A stretch of 64,000 bases of DNA, from NCBI RefSeq assembly GCF_040712315.1, contig NC_134018.1:19240835-19304834 (forward strand), in the 5' to 3' direction. How positions within the stretch are numbered: position 1 is the first letter of the stretch; each line of letters starts with the position of its first letter. Shown here piece by piece: positions 10,636 to 22,275 of this stretch. Made by a program: the position numbers and the translations under genes. This DNA comes from Castanea sativa. Its lineage: Eukaryota > Streptophyta > Magnoliopsida > Fagales > Fagaceae. Under the pieces are notes generated by a model. It ran no database searches and was not told the DNA's origin. It saw only the letters and a program-made list of their open reading frames with translations.

Positions 10636-12527
10636 CTATTGAGAGTCGGAAAAGCTCCAATTAGCTTCACTTCCAACGCGAGGAATGCTGTTGAGCCTTG
10701 TGAACTTATCAACCTTGAAACTGGCCCCACACATGGCCCCTTCACTGTCTACCCTTGGCATAGGTTTCATCTTGTTCATTGGATGCTCAAAGCTCATCAA
10801 TCCTCCTCCCCCACTGTGGAACATACACCCTGCACACACCACCATACTTGTGAGCCCCATGCTATCTTTTCGCATGATAAATAGAGAGGATATTATGATT
10901 GTTTACATTACAATGCTTTTTTTTTCTTTTTAATAAACAAAAAATAGTTATACAAGTGAATGGTGGTAGATACTTTTAAATGTAACAATAAATTCACTTA
11001 AATTTCCACAATTATTAACATGATTTATTATGAAATTATGAGTGATATATAATACAAGTGAGGTGATTAGTGACTCTCTGTAAAAGTAAATATTAGTTCA
11101 CTAACTTAAGAAGTTAAGAAAATTTTTTGTGCAAGTAACACTATAGACAGGAAATTACAATGCATGGTATGACTAAAAAATGGCCTAAATTACCTGTTGG
11201 GAAGGGAGCATATGATTTGGCACAGCCGGCTTTTATGACTTCCAAATCATCAGAAATCACTACAGAGCCATCAGCTGCAATGCCCCAGTACAGCTTAACT
11301 CCTCCATCAGAACCCTGCAACCATTCCATTATGAACATTTGTGAAAATTCTCTATACACACTTCCTTTTGAAATTGTATATTGTATTTTTAAAACTTGAT
11401 TTCAGTCCATGTAGTAGTGTTTGTAGGGAGGGAGTGAGTGCATAATAGTGAGTGTTTGACTATCAATACTCATATTATATTACCAGTGCAGCAAAGACGG
11501 TTCCAGCCTTGCTATCATAGACAACAAAGGCAAAGCTCCCTTCAAGATCCTTGACAACTTGGTCAGCTGGGTATGGACCCCGGTCTCGAAGTGTCCGATA
11601 TGCCTCGATCACAAACATGGCCTCATTAGTGCCCTTTGATAGACCATACTGCTTATTCAGTGAAAAAAGGTTTTTCAAGCTCCCCAAGAAGAGGCAGTAT
11701 ATATCTTCAAACCCACAGAACAACCTGAAATTGTCCACAAATCAAACCCTTTATTTTTCCTATACATGCATTCTATAAATACAATATGGATTCTAAATAA
11801 TCAGAATAAAAACCATGCTCATAATGTCACTTACAAAAGCTTACAGTGGTAGAAAATTATAAATTTAAATTCTAACACTTTCCTTTACATATGAACCAAA
11901 ACTTGGTAACATATATTCTAATAATATGATAAACTATCGCTCATTCCAAAAATCTAAACCGATATAAAAGGTTCAATTTACTCCTAAATAAAATTTGAAT
12001 AGTGAAAACATTTAATGGTGACAACTAAAAATCTATGTATTGAATTGTGTGTAAAGTAAGTTTAGATTCCATCTTGCTTAAGGAACATGTTATCAAGTGT
12101 TCGATTGTACTTATTAAAAAGGAATCGAGTAGATCTCGTTAGAAAGTTCATCGACTCCCTAAAAAGTTAGTTGATTGCAATAAAAAACTCAATTTGGGTC
12201 TGCTCAACCTCACGCTTCAGCACTTATTTACTGACCCTTCTAACAAATAGTCATACACAATTAATTATAAATTCGTACATACACATACATGGAGAGAGAG
12301 AGAGAGAGAGATTACCTTTGATGAAGTGAGTAAGGGCGGTCAGGCGGAACATAAGCAAGCACAGCTGCATCACCAAAGGTCATGGAGAAGGTTTTATGAG
12401 GATAATGAGAAAGGAACTCATTGAGAGTTTCCTCAGGAAGCTTAGGCCTCTTAGTACCATTGTAAGATGAAGGACTATTAAGCTCCTCAGGTGGGTGAGC
12501 AAAAGCCTTGTGAAATATAGCCAACAT
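10636..12527 (-). CDS. Stem-specific protein TSJT1-like (DUF3700/Wali7), 4 exons
   Basis: Complement exons: 12316-12527, 11484-11724, 11194-11314, 10636-10829. All introns are GT-AG; the total is 768 nt encoding 255 residues, normal for the family. The protein matches the plant DUF3700 family (TSJT1, aluminium-induced Wali7): MLAIFHKAFAHPPEELNSP start, TFGDAAVLAYVPPDRPYSLHQR end of exon 1, LFCGFEDIYCLFLGSL and EAYRTLRDRGPYPADQVVKDLEGSFAFVVYD in exon 2, DGSVVISDDLEVIKAGCAKSYAPFPTG in exon 3, GGLMSFEHPMNKMKPMPRVDSEG in exon 4 (each motif quoted in part from longer conserved runs). The fold is that of class II glutamine amidotransferases, but residue 2 is Leu where the active enzymes use Cys, so hydrolase activity is not expected. 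Family members respond to auxin, metals and dormancy; the function here is unknown. The frame is intact. Confidence 0.95.
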
Positions 12528-12640
12528 GTCTTATTTTCTTTCTTGTAGAAAAAACTACAATTTTGTTGTTATGGAATAATATGAGAAGAGATAATCATGA
12601 AGGGTCCTTGGTCTTATTTATATTGTCACCTTTATGACAT
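12528..12640 (-). promoter_or_regulatory. Core promoter of the TSJT1-like gene
   Basis: A TATA box, TATAAATA on the - strand (complement of 12615-12622), lies about 90 bp upstream of the ATG at 12527. That leaves room for a 5' UTR of roughly 55-65 nt. No other element was identified with confidence. Confidence 0.6.
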
Positions 12641-13307
12641 AAAAGGGTTCTCTTAAGGTGGCAGATTTTTCTTATGTGGTGGGCGTGGATTTTTGTATGA
12701 ATCATCTATGATGGATAAGGATTCTCTTATTCTGAGATATTCTTATCTATTTTGTCTTTTATTTAGGTTTTACAGGAAATAATATATAATATATTCACCT
12801 CAAGATGTAGGAGTAGTAATATGTTGTCATTTAACTTTATTAGTATTATTTTTTTGAGTAGTTATCTACTAAAAAGAAGAAGTCCTTGTCACCCATCATT
12901 ATACTTAATCATTTTTATTTATTTGTCTGGTATGATGTATGTATTTTTAATTCAATTCATAGACATAAAAATATTACCCTATATGGTTCGATATCTCTGC
13001 CTCTACAATCTACATGCCTGACTCCCACAAGGAGTTGGAAGCCAAACCTGGCCTCTCTGGGGAGAAATTATACCGTCTTCGTAGTGGACCACGTTATTTG
13101 TACACTATTTCAGTAAAAAATTTTCACCTATTTAAAATTATTGAGTCAGTATTTAGTTTTTATTTAAAACTACAAGTGAGAGTCTTTTACTAGAATGGTA
13201 GACCACATCACTTGTCCACCGCGAAGACCTTATAATTTATCCTCTCTTGGAGGGGGGCAAGAGAGAGATATCCTGATAGTGATTTTTTTTCTTTCTTTTT
13301 TAAATAA
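12641..13307. other. Upstream region of the TSJT1-like gene
   Basis: AT-rich DNA presumed to include the distal promoter. A short GC-richer stretch (13005-13100) has no recognisable coding content. No transposon ends were recognised before the Helitron at 13308. Confidence 0.45.
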
Positions 13308-13578
13308 CTAGCATCATTACATGCGCTTCGTGATGAGTTTTTTTTTTTTTTTTTTTTTTCATTTCAATTTAAAGTTTCCATGTTTTCTCATTACTATTAT
13401 GTATTTAGAATTTATAAGTGGATAAAGTAATTTGAAAATCAATATATTTTAGGCAATGTTTTAGTAGGAGTTAGAGTTGTATTTTTACCAAATTTTCTTT
13501 TAGTAGGAGTTAGGCGTATTTTTGAGCCAAAAAAATGAGGATCCCAAACAAGAGAAACCCCTTAAATAGTAGTATAGA
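13308..13578 (-). mobile_element. Short non-autonomous Helitron (family 1)
   Basis: On the - strand it starts TCTATACTACTATTTAAGGG (complement of 13578 downward) and ends CTAG (13308-13311), with host A before TC and host T after CTAG, the A|TC...CTRR|T insertion rule of Helitrons. A short hairpin (CATCA...TGATG) precedes the CTAG. The interior shares the block GGTAAAAATACAACTCTAAC and ACTAAAACATTGCCTAAAA with the element at 28015-28318, so two members of one family are present. About 271 bp; no coding capacity. Confidence 0.7.
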
Positions 13579-13904
13579 TAATAATAATGATATTGAATAT
13601 AAATTTTGACAAATCCATTATTAGATTATTTTTTTTTTATTCTTTAGCTACAAAATTTTAAGATGATTATTAGTTATGTGACTTATGTTATCAATTAAAT
13701 ATTTAAATTTTAATTATTTAAAGAAAATATAATGTACCAAGATTCTTCTGCATGATTTAATTATGGAATAGAATTTAATTTTAATTATATATATATATAT
13801 ATATATATCAAAATAATGATATGTAAAATTATGAGGAGTAAAAAACTTACATATGTATCATAGTATTATGAATCCAACTAAAAATCAAATTCGGTTTATA
13901 TATA

Positions 13905-14325
13905 TCTATACTATATATAAGAATGCCCTTTTTAAATATACACCATTGTCAGTTTTTTAAAAACCTTCTTTCCTCTTAAAAAAAAAAAAAACTATATATA
14001 AGAAAATTTCTCTCTTTCAACTAAACTTTTATGTGGTTTAAAAATACTCTCATTAATAAAGGGTAACTTCATTTAGAAATAGGGTCATAAATGTCAAATA
14101 ACAAATTTTATTTTGAATTCAAAAAGAAAATTCCTAAAATTTAGGATTTTTTTCCTTCATATTCAAAAAAGAAATTACAGTTACTGCTTATCTTTTAAGT
14201 TTATTATTTTTATTTGTTTGAAAAAAAATATATATTTGTAAATTATAATAGATGTAACCTTTTAACCTTTATCCAAAAAAAAAAAAATAGAAGAGCCTCC
14301 GTGTGAGCATGTGCTAAGAGGTTAA
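13905..14325 (+). mobile_element. Probable short Helitron (family 2)
   Basis: It begins A|TCTATACTATATATAAGA at 13905 and is followed by an interior (AAAAATACTCTCATTAATAA, then ATAAATGTCAAATAACAAAT) that matches the reverse complement of 27683-28010. The 3' end, by comparison with the family-2 copy ending at 15939, falls at GAGGTTAA|T (14322-14325), where the terminal C of CTRR would have changed to T. The preceding GTGTGAGCATGTGC is the likely hairpin region. Confidence 0.5.
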
Positions 14326-15005
14326 TTTTCTTATGTGAAGAAAAATTATGAAAATTATTTTTTGTTACTAGAATTACTGATGTCAATAATCAAAGAGGCC
14401 AAGTGCTATCACTATCCTTCTTATTTACATTTTTTCTTCCCGAGTACGACAAATGTTTGTTTGTTTTTTCTTTTGACTAATTTTTTGGGACAGTTGTTGG
14501 TTTCTTTGTTTTAATTATTTTAGGGTGGTTTTATTCTCACATCTTTTAATGGACGAACACTAATTAGAGAAACAAACTTTTGTGTCAAAAAAAAAAAAAA
14601 CTTTTGTGTGAAAATATGAACCTTCGTTTAATAACAAAAACCATGTAAAAAGGATATTATAAATTTGGGTTGATATTGCATTTTCAGCATAAATTTGGGT
14701 TGATATTATAAATTTGGCTTTTTAAAACTTTTCTTTTCTTCATTTCAAGTCTACACAAAATAAAATTGGTATTTTAAAACGGTTATGTGGTTGATAAAGG
14801 ATATTTTTTTTGATACATCAATATTGGGTGGGAGATTTGAACCTTAGATTTTTTTTTCTTATTTTGTTGAAAACACAAAAAAAAAAAAAAAATAGCCAAA
14901 ATTTTTTTGAGTCAATAAAAAATATCATAATAAATTTATTTTAGTTTACACAATTAGATATAGATACTCTACACTTGTAATCTATCTACATCATTACTAC
15001 ATTTA

Positions 15006-15042
<37 letters not shown>

Positions 15043-15938
15043 AATTAAAAATCAAAATCAATAGACATAACCTTTTTTTAAAGAAAGAATCAACAGACAT
15101 AACTAAGAGTAAGAAGTGTTCACTATTTATATAAATACACTTGACAATTTTCTTTAATAATTTTTCGTACTAATCAAACTCACATGTTAGATGTGTGACA
15201 AAAAATTGTATTATTTATTATATATTTTCTGGAAGCAAAGAAATTAAATTAGTGTAGTAAATTGACAAAAATTTGCATTTGGGATATGGTTAGGTATGGC
15301 GGGGAACTGGTCTTATCGAAAACTGGCAAAGGCGGCAGAGAAGGAGTCAGCTCAGCTCCCATACTATAGGCCATAACCATTGTATTTTGTGTATTCTGTG
15401 GGTAACAACTAACAACTGTGGGAATGTCATTCTTGGCTAAGTTTTCAAGATAGCTAGGTGAGGTTTATCACTTTATCAAAATAAGAACAAGATGGCTATG
15501 TGTTATCATTTTGTCTTCCTTTTTTCTTTGGTGGATGCCCACCTCATGATGCAATGTGATAGTGCTGCTAGGCATTTCATTTTGACCCATCCCTTGCTTC
15601 CATTCTGCCAGCCTTTCTACCGTGGATATTTTTTAATTAAATGCAAATTTTAATAAATTCATTACATATATTTTTTGTATTTGTAAAATTTTAAGATGAT
15701 TATAGATTAATAGTCATATTATTAATTAATTGTTTAAATTTAAGTTTTTGTAATTTAAAATAATACATAAAAGCTGAATTTATGGATTGAATGGTAAAGA
15801 ACATCCAATTAACATGAGAATTTGCATGCATGTTAAGAAAATATAAGACATGTAATCCAACTATGAAATTTTCAAAATATAAATTCAATAAAAAGTTATT
15901 GAGCTATTTAATATTACTTAGAGACTTAAAGTTGTATA
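14326..15938. other. AT-rich intergenic DNA
   Basis: No gene was recognised. It contains an (AT)n microsatellite (15008-15040), several poly-A runs, and a repeated phrase AAATTTGGGTTGATATT near 14664 and 14692. A GC-richer island around 15290-15370 shows no coding signature. Confidence 0.5.
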
Positions 15939-16087
15939 CTAGTCTTTTAGTACGCATGTTGTGCGTGCTCAAGAGCTCTTTTATTTTTGAATAAAGGTTA
16001 ATAATTTGCATGTATTATAATTTGAAAAATTATATATTTTTTTCAAATAAATAAAAATGATAAAATTTAGAGATAAGTAGTAACTGT

Positions 16088-16844
16088 TGTGGGGAGTAAA
16101 AGGACCCAAGTGGGCATATGGGCCTTTGGGCTGTAGCAAGGAGGGCCGACCTGCTCTTGAGCTAAGAATTTGTTAGTACTGCGAATCGGCCCATACGCCG
16201 AGGGTCCGAAGGGACATCCGAGGGTAAGCTTCTCCTCAGATAGACCCAGGAGAACTCGGAGCTTCACTATGAAGGTCAAGGCAATATTCCGGAAAGACTG
16301 TTGGTTAAAAGGGGGAAACCCTGAACCTTCGAGGTACACCGGTGTTAGAAAAATACCAAAAGCAAAGGCTGCCACCTCCACATTAAAGACTCTGCACCTA
16401 CCTCCCTGGCCGCATTAATGGGGAAGTGACCCCTGAACAGTAGAACTGAAACTTCTGGTCACTATTCAAAGACACTAAGAAAAGAAATATCTAGGAGGGA
16501 GGGGGTTGGAGCAACACGTGGATGAAGCATCAGGAAAAGAAATATTTAAGGGGGATGAACGCCAAAGAAAAGGGGCGGTCTGGAATGAAGAAAGAAATTA
16601 AGAATTGTAACTTTTAAGAAAGAAAGAGAAATAATACAGAAGTAGTCCTCGACTTATGTCCGAGGAGGCCTATTTGCAATTATCGTTTATTATTTACAAG
16701 TGTTTGTAACTTTTAGCCTGTTATCAAGTTCTCAGTACTTCTAACCTAGGTTTCAAGCCCACACTCTACAAATTTCATTGTTTAAGGCTCATTGGGCCTG
16801 AGCCCGTAGTTGTCTTTGGGTCCAGGTGCAATTGTGCACTTACA
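16088..16844 (+). repeat. 5' LTR of the Tat gypsy element
   Basis: It starts TGTGGGGAGTAAAAGG and ends GTGCACTTACA. A TATA-like ATATTTAAGG lies near 16542. A CCTCG...CCGAGG stem at 16647-16665 lies in the presumed transcribed part. The sequence is the same length as the 3' LTR with about twelve substitutions and no visible indel. Confidence 0.92.
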
Positions 16845-16846
16845 AT

Positions 16847-16862
16847 TGGCGCCGTCTGTGGG
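16847..16862 (+). other. Primer binding site of the gypsy element
   Basis: TGGCGCCGTCTGTGGG begins two bases after the LTR end. This 'TGGCGCC' start is the usual PBS position and sequence type in plant gypsy elements; the exact tRNA was not assigned. Confidence 0.75.
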
Positions 16863-16891
16863 AAATCCAGTCTAGAAGGAGCTGGGACACT

Positions 16892-19800
16892 ATGGCAGGC
16901 CTAGGCTCACACCATGCAGAGTCTCAAGGATCACAACCTGAGGATCTTTTCGAGCGTCTTGAACGTCGAAGGGATCGTGAGGGAAGTGTCCATACAGAAT
17001 ACCCCAAGGCTAGCCATACTCATGGCGGGGGTAGCGCCACCCACGAGGATGGTGCTAAAGCCATGCAGGAGGAGATTAATCGTTTGAAGAGAAAGCTGCG
17101 CCGCGCCAGACGTAAGTCTTCACCGTCCTCATCTAATCCTTCTTCAGAGAAAGTCCGGGGAGGTAGTTACAGCTCAAGGTCATGCTCACCCCCCAGCGCA
17201 ATGTCCTTTTGTGAGGAGGACGACCAGCCAGCTCGCAGACGCAAGAAACTTCCTTCCAGGGGCTTGGGGAACGATGCTATGAGCCGGGCGTTGCACCAAC
17301 TCTCCAAATCTCCATTCTCATGGAGGATTGAGAAGGGGAGGCTCCCCAGGAGATTCACCCAGCCCACCTTTACCATCTACAATGGCCGGACTGATCCAGT
17401 GGAGCACGTGAGTCACTTTAACCAGAGGATGGCGGTGCACTCTCACAATGAGACTCTGATGTGTAAAGTTTTCCCCTCTAGCTTGGGACCTGTTGCTATG
17501 AGGTGGTTCAACGGCCTTAAATCGGGGTCTATAGGTTCGTTTGGGGAGCTCACCAGAGCATTCGCTTCGCGGTTCATTACGTGTAGCAGAGTACCTCGGC
17601 CATTGGACTCGCTGCTATCCATGACCATGAGGGAAGGGGAGACGTTGAAAGCATATTCCGACCGGTACTAGGAAATGTTTAATGAAATAGATGGTGACTT
17701 TGATGAAGTGGCGCTCAATACCTTTAAGGTAGGTCTTTCTACTGATCATGACTTGAGAAAGTCTTTGACTAAAAAGCCTGTCCGCAGTGTACGCCGCCTC
17801 ATGGATCGTATTGATGAATACAAAAGGGTAGAGGAAGACCAGCAGCAAGGAAAGGGAAAGGAGAAGGTTATCCCGTAAGAGAGAAGGGATTTCAGGTCGG
17901 ACAGATACCACAACAACAAGCCGAGGAGAGATTATATCGGGCAGTTCGGCTCGGTAGCACCTCAGGCCGTGAACACTGTGTTCTGAGAACCAGTGCACCA
18001 ACTGCTGGAGAAAGTTCGTAAGGAGCCCTTCTTCAGATGGCCTAGTAAGATGGCAGGAGACCCCGCGAGGAGGAATCAGAATCTCTTTTGTCAGTACCAT
18101 CAGGACGTGGGCCACACTACCGAGAACTGTCGGACCCTTTGGAACCACTTGGAGCAGCTTGTCAGTGAAGGAAAACTGAAGTAGCACTTGTGTCAACCTA
18201 GCGGGCAGGGCAGTCAATCCGACTCAAACAATCAGAGGAATAATTCATCTCGGCCGGCGTTAGGAACAATTAATGTTATTTTTGCTGCACCTGGCAAGAC
18301 TGGCTCGGGTCCCACCAGGGTGATGGCAGTTTCACATCCTCAGGCCGAGGAGTTAGGCTGCAGGCCGAAGAGGTTGAAGCTGAATTTGCCCGTCTTGGGA
18401 TTTTCCGAGGAGGATAAGGTGGGGACTATCCAACCCCATGACGATGCTCTTGTAGTTACTCTTAGGATAGGGAATTATGATGTGAGGAGGGTGATGATTG
18501 ATCAGGGCAGCGGTGCAGATATCATGTACCCTGATTTATTTAAGGGGCTAAGGTTGAAGTTGGAGGATCTCACTCCTTATGATTCGCCACTTATAAGCTT
18601 TGAAGGAAGAGCCGTTGTGCCGAAGGGACAGATTCGTTTGCCCGTTCAATCTGGTTCAGAAACGGTTGTGGTGGATTTCATTGTGGTCAACGCGTACTCC
18701 CCATATACAGCCATCCTCGCCAGGCTATGGCTGCACGCTCTGGGAGCTGTCTCCTCTACCTTGCATGTTAAGGTTAAGTTCCCCTCTGGGGAATATGTTG
18801 AAGAGGTCTTTGGCAGCCAATCGGTGGCCAGGCAATGCATATTGGCTGCAGTGCTGCACCAGATGGAAGCCGAGTCTTCGGCTTTGATCACCAAAGACTT
18901 ATAGTAGTTAACAGCTCCTGATGCACCTGGAATGGTGACAGGAGAGGAGGCTCATTGTGAGGAGTTAGAGAAGTTTTTGATAGCCGATGACCCAGAGAGG
19001 TTCTTCCAAGTCGGCATACGTTTGCCGCACCAGGAGAAGATGAAGTTGTTGGAATTTCTAAAAGACAATATCGATGTTTTTGCGTGGGATCCTTATGAGG
19101 CTCCAGGTGTAGATCCGAGTTTCATTTGTCATTGTTTAAACGTCAACCCTGCCATTGTTCCGAGAAGGCAGCCACATCGGCGTTCTTCCAAAGAACATTC
19201 CGAGGCTGTGAAGGAAGAGGTGCTCAAACTCAAGAGGGCAGGGGCTATTAAAGAAGTTTTCTACCCCGAGTGGTTGGCGCATACGGTTGTGGTTAAAAAG
19301 AAGAATGGAACGTGGAGAGTATGTGTGGACTTCACAGATTTGAACAAGGCCTGCCCCAAGGATTCGTTCCCAATGCCGCGTATTGATCAATTGGTGGATG
19401 CCACTGTCGGACATCCTTGTATGAGTTTTTTGGATGCCTTCCAGGGTTACCATCAGATTCCATTAGCATTGGAGGATCAAGAGAAGACTGCTTTCATTAC
19501 TCCAACAGGGAACTACCACTATAAGGTCATGCCATTTGGGTTGAAAAATGCTGGGGCTACTTACCAAAGAATGATGACCAAAATGTTCGAACAGCAACTG
19601 GGGAAGACTATTGAAGTATATGTGGATGATATGGTGGTGAAGAGTAAAACAATACCTTCACACGTGAAAGATCTGGCCGACACCTTCTAGATGCTAAGAA
19701 AGTACAAGCTGCGCCTTAACGCCTCAAAGTGCTCTTTTGGCGTGGGGTCTGGAAAGTTCTTGGGATTTATGATTACTCATAGAGGCATAGAGGTAAACCC

Positions 19801-22219
19801 AGCGCAGGTTAAGGCTATTCAGGATTTGCAACCGCCTCGGAATCCAAAAGAAATCTAGAAATTGACCGGAATGATTGCCAAACTGAACAGATTTATATCT
19901 CGGTCAGCTGACCGGTGCCGTCCTTTCTTCCAGTTGCTGAATAAGTGGAAAGGGTTTCAATGGACCGAGGACTGCTTGTTAGCTTTCCAACAGCTTAAGC
20001 AATATCTTTCTCGGCCACCCATTTTGTCTCGCCCCGAGGCGGACGAGGTTTTGTTTGCTTATCTGGCAGTGGCCGTCCACGCGGTCAGCCTGGTCCTTAT
20101 AAGGAATGAAAGCGGGGTGCAAAGACCGGTCTACTACGTTAGTAAGTCTTTGAATGAGGCCGAGGTGCGCTACCTACTCTTGGAGAAAGCACTTCTGGCC
20201 ATAGTTCATGCCACGCGGAAGCTTCCTCATTATTTCCAGTCCCATACGATGGTGGTTCTTACCCAATTACCTCTCAAGGCGGTGTTACGCAGTACCGATT
20301 ACTCTGGCAGGGTGGCAAAGTGGGGAACCATTCTGGGAGCCTTTGATGTTAAATACAAGCCTCGCACCTCGGTGAAGGGCCAGGTCCTCGCCGACTTGGT
20401 GACAGAGTTTACTGAACCATTGCTAGAAGAAACTCTGAAAGAAGCACACATGGATGGAAAATCAGTTGGTGTTGTCACGGCTGCAGCCCTTCCGACTTGG
20501 AAAATGTATGTGGATGGGGCAGCTAATCAGAAAGGGTCTGGTGTCGGACTTGTCCTGATATCCCCTGAGGGAGTTATCTTCGAAAAATCTCTAAGGCTGT
20601 CATTCTCGGCTACTAATAATGAAGCCGAGTACGAAGCAGTCTTGGTGGGCATGAACATGGTACATAAGATGGGTGGAAAGGAAGTCCATGCGTTCTCGGA
20701 CTCTCAGTTAGTGGTCGGTCAGGTCACGGGGACCATGGAGGCTAGGGACCCAAGAATGCAGGAATATTTGGCCCAGGTCAAGCGTCAGCAAGCTGAATTT
20801 GACTCCTTCGTCTTAGCTCACATCTCTAGGAGTGGAAACACCCATGCCGATTCTTTGGCTACGTTAGCAACGTCTTCGGCTCAGGGTTTGCCTAGGATTA
20901 TCCTTGTGGAGGATTTGCTAGAGCCAACTCTTACCGCTGTCAATGCGGCTCGCATCCATCTAATAAGGCTTGGACCTAGTTGGATGGACCCGGTCGTATC
21001 TTTTCTTAAGAACGACATCCTTCCTGAGGACAAGTCTGAAGCAGATAAGGTACGTCGAAAGGCGCCACGTTTCTGGTTGTCCGAGGATCAGAAACTGTAC
21101 AAACGATCCTTCTCGGGACCGTACTTGTTGTGTGTACACCCAGAATCAACGGAAACGCTTTTGGAAGAATTGCATGAAGGGATTTGTGGGAGCCACACCG
21201 GGGGAAGGTCCTTAGCCCATAGAGCCCTAACTCAGGGTTATTGGTGGCCTAATATACAGAGGGAGGCTCAGGACTATGCCAGAAAATGTGATCAATGCCA
21301 GAGGTTCGCCCCTAATATTCATCAACCTGGAGGGGTTCTTAATCCTCTCTCCAGTCCTTGGCCTTTCGCATAATGGGGATTGGACATAGTGGGGCCATTT
21401 CCTAGAGCAGCAGGTAACAAAAGATGGCTGCTCGTAGGGACGGACTACTTCACAAAATGGGTCGAGGCAGAGCCCTTAGCAAATATCAGAGACGTTGATT
21501 CCAAGAAGTTTGTTTGGAAAAATATCGTCACTAGGTTCGGAATACCACATACGCTTATATCAGACAATGGCGTTCAATTTGATAGCAAGGCTTTTAGGAA
21601 ATATTGTGGTGATATGGGCATCATAAATAGATACTCCACCCCAGCTTATCCTTAGGGAAATGGGCAAGCCGAGGCCGTTAACAAGGTCATAGTTAGTGGG
21701 CTCAAGAAAAGGTTGGACGACGCGAAAGGCAGATGGGTAGAAGAACTCCCACATGTTCTGTGGACGTATCGGACTACACTGCGCAGGTCCACGGGAGAAA
21801 CACCATTCTTTATGACTTATGGAGCCGAGGCGGTTATACCTCTGGAATCTGGTTTTCCCACCCTGAAGACGAGTTCTTTTAGCCTGGAGAATAACAATGG
21901 ACTCCTGGAAAAAGGTCTTGATTTACTTGAGGAACGACGCGAGGCAGCTATGGTCCAAATGGCTTATTATCAACAGAAGCTAAAACGGGGATATGATGCC
22001 CACGTGAAGCTAAGGCCACTCGCACCTGGGGATCTTGTACTAAGAAAGGTTGTGGGCACTTCTAAGAACCCAGCTTGGGGTAAGCTAGGACCAAACTGGG
22101 AAGGCCCCTATCGCATTGTTTCAGTAGCAGGCATAGGGTCGTATCGGCTAGCTGACCTAGATGAAAGAATTGTCCCACGCCCATGGAATGTAAATAACCT
22201 TCGAAGGTATTATTATTAA
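16892..22219 (+). pseudogene. gypsy gag-pol polyprotein, one frame with ten stops
   Basis: From the ATG at 16892 to the TAA at 22217 a single frame of 1,776 codons runs without any frameshift. It is broken by stops at 17669, 17876, 17984, 18182, 18902, 18905, 19688, 19856, 21371 and 21653. Domains in order, numbered on this frame: retrotransposon gag (about 150-325), a Cys/His knuckle CQYHQDVGHTTENC (400-413), an aspartic protease with DQGSGAD (537), reverse transcriptase with FLDAFQGYHQI and catalytic YVDD (910), a first RNase H, a second archaeal-type RNase H starting YVDGAA (1206) with NNEAEYEA and SDSQLV, an integrase zinc finger (H at 1435 ... CDQC), an integrase core (LDIVGP, SDNGVQF, GNGQAEA) and a C-terminal GPYRIV module. 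All catalytic motifs are readable. Seven stops are TAG, and each stop is one C-to-T or G-to-A change from a sense codon. Confidence 0.92.
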
Positions 22220-22275
22220 TAAAATGTGCTTTTGTTTGTTATCAGTTCAAAGTTACAAATACCTCAGGGGCTTGC

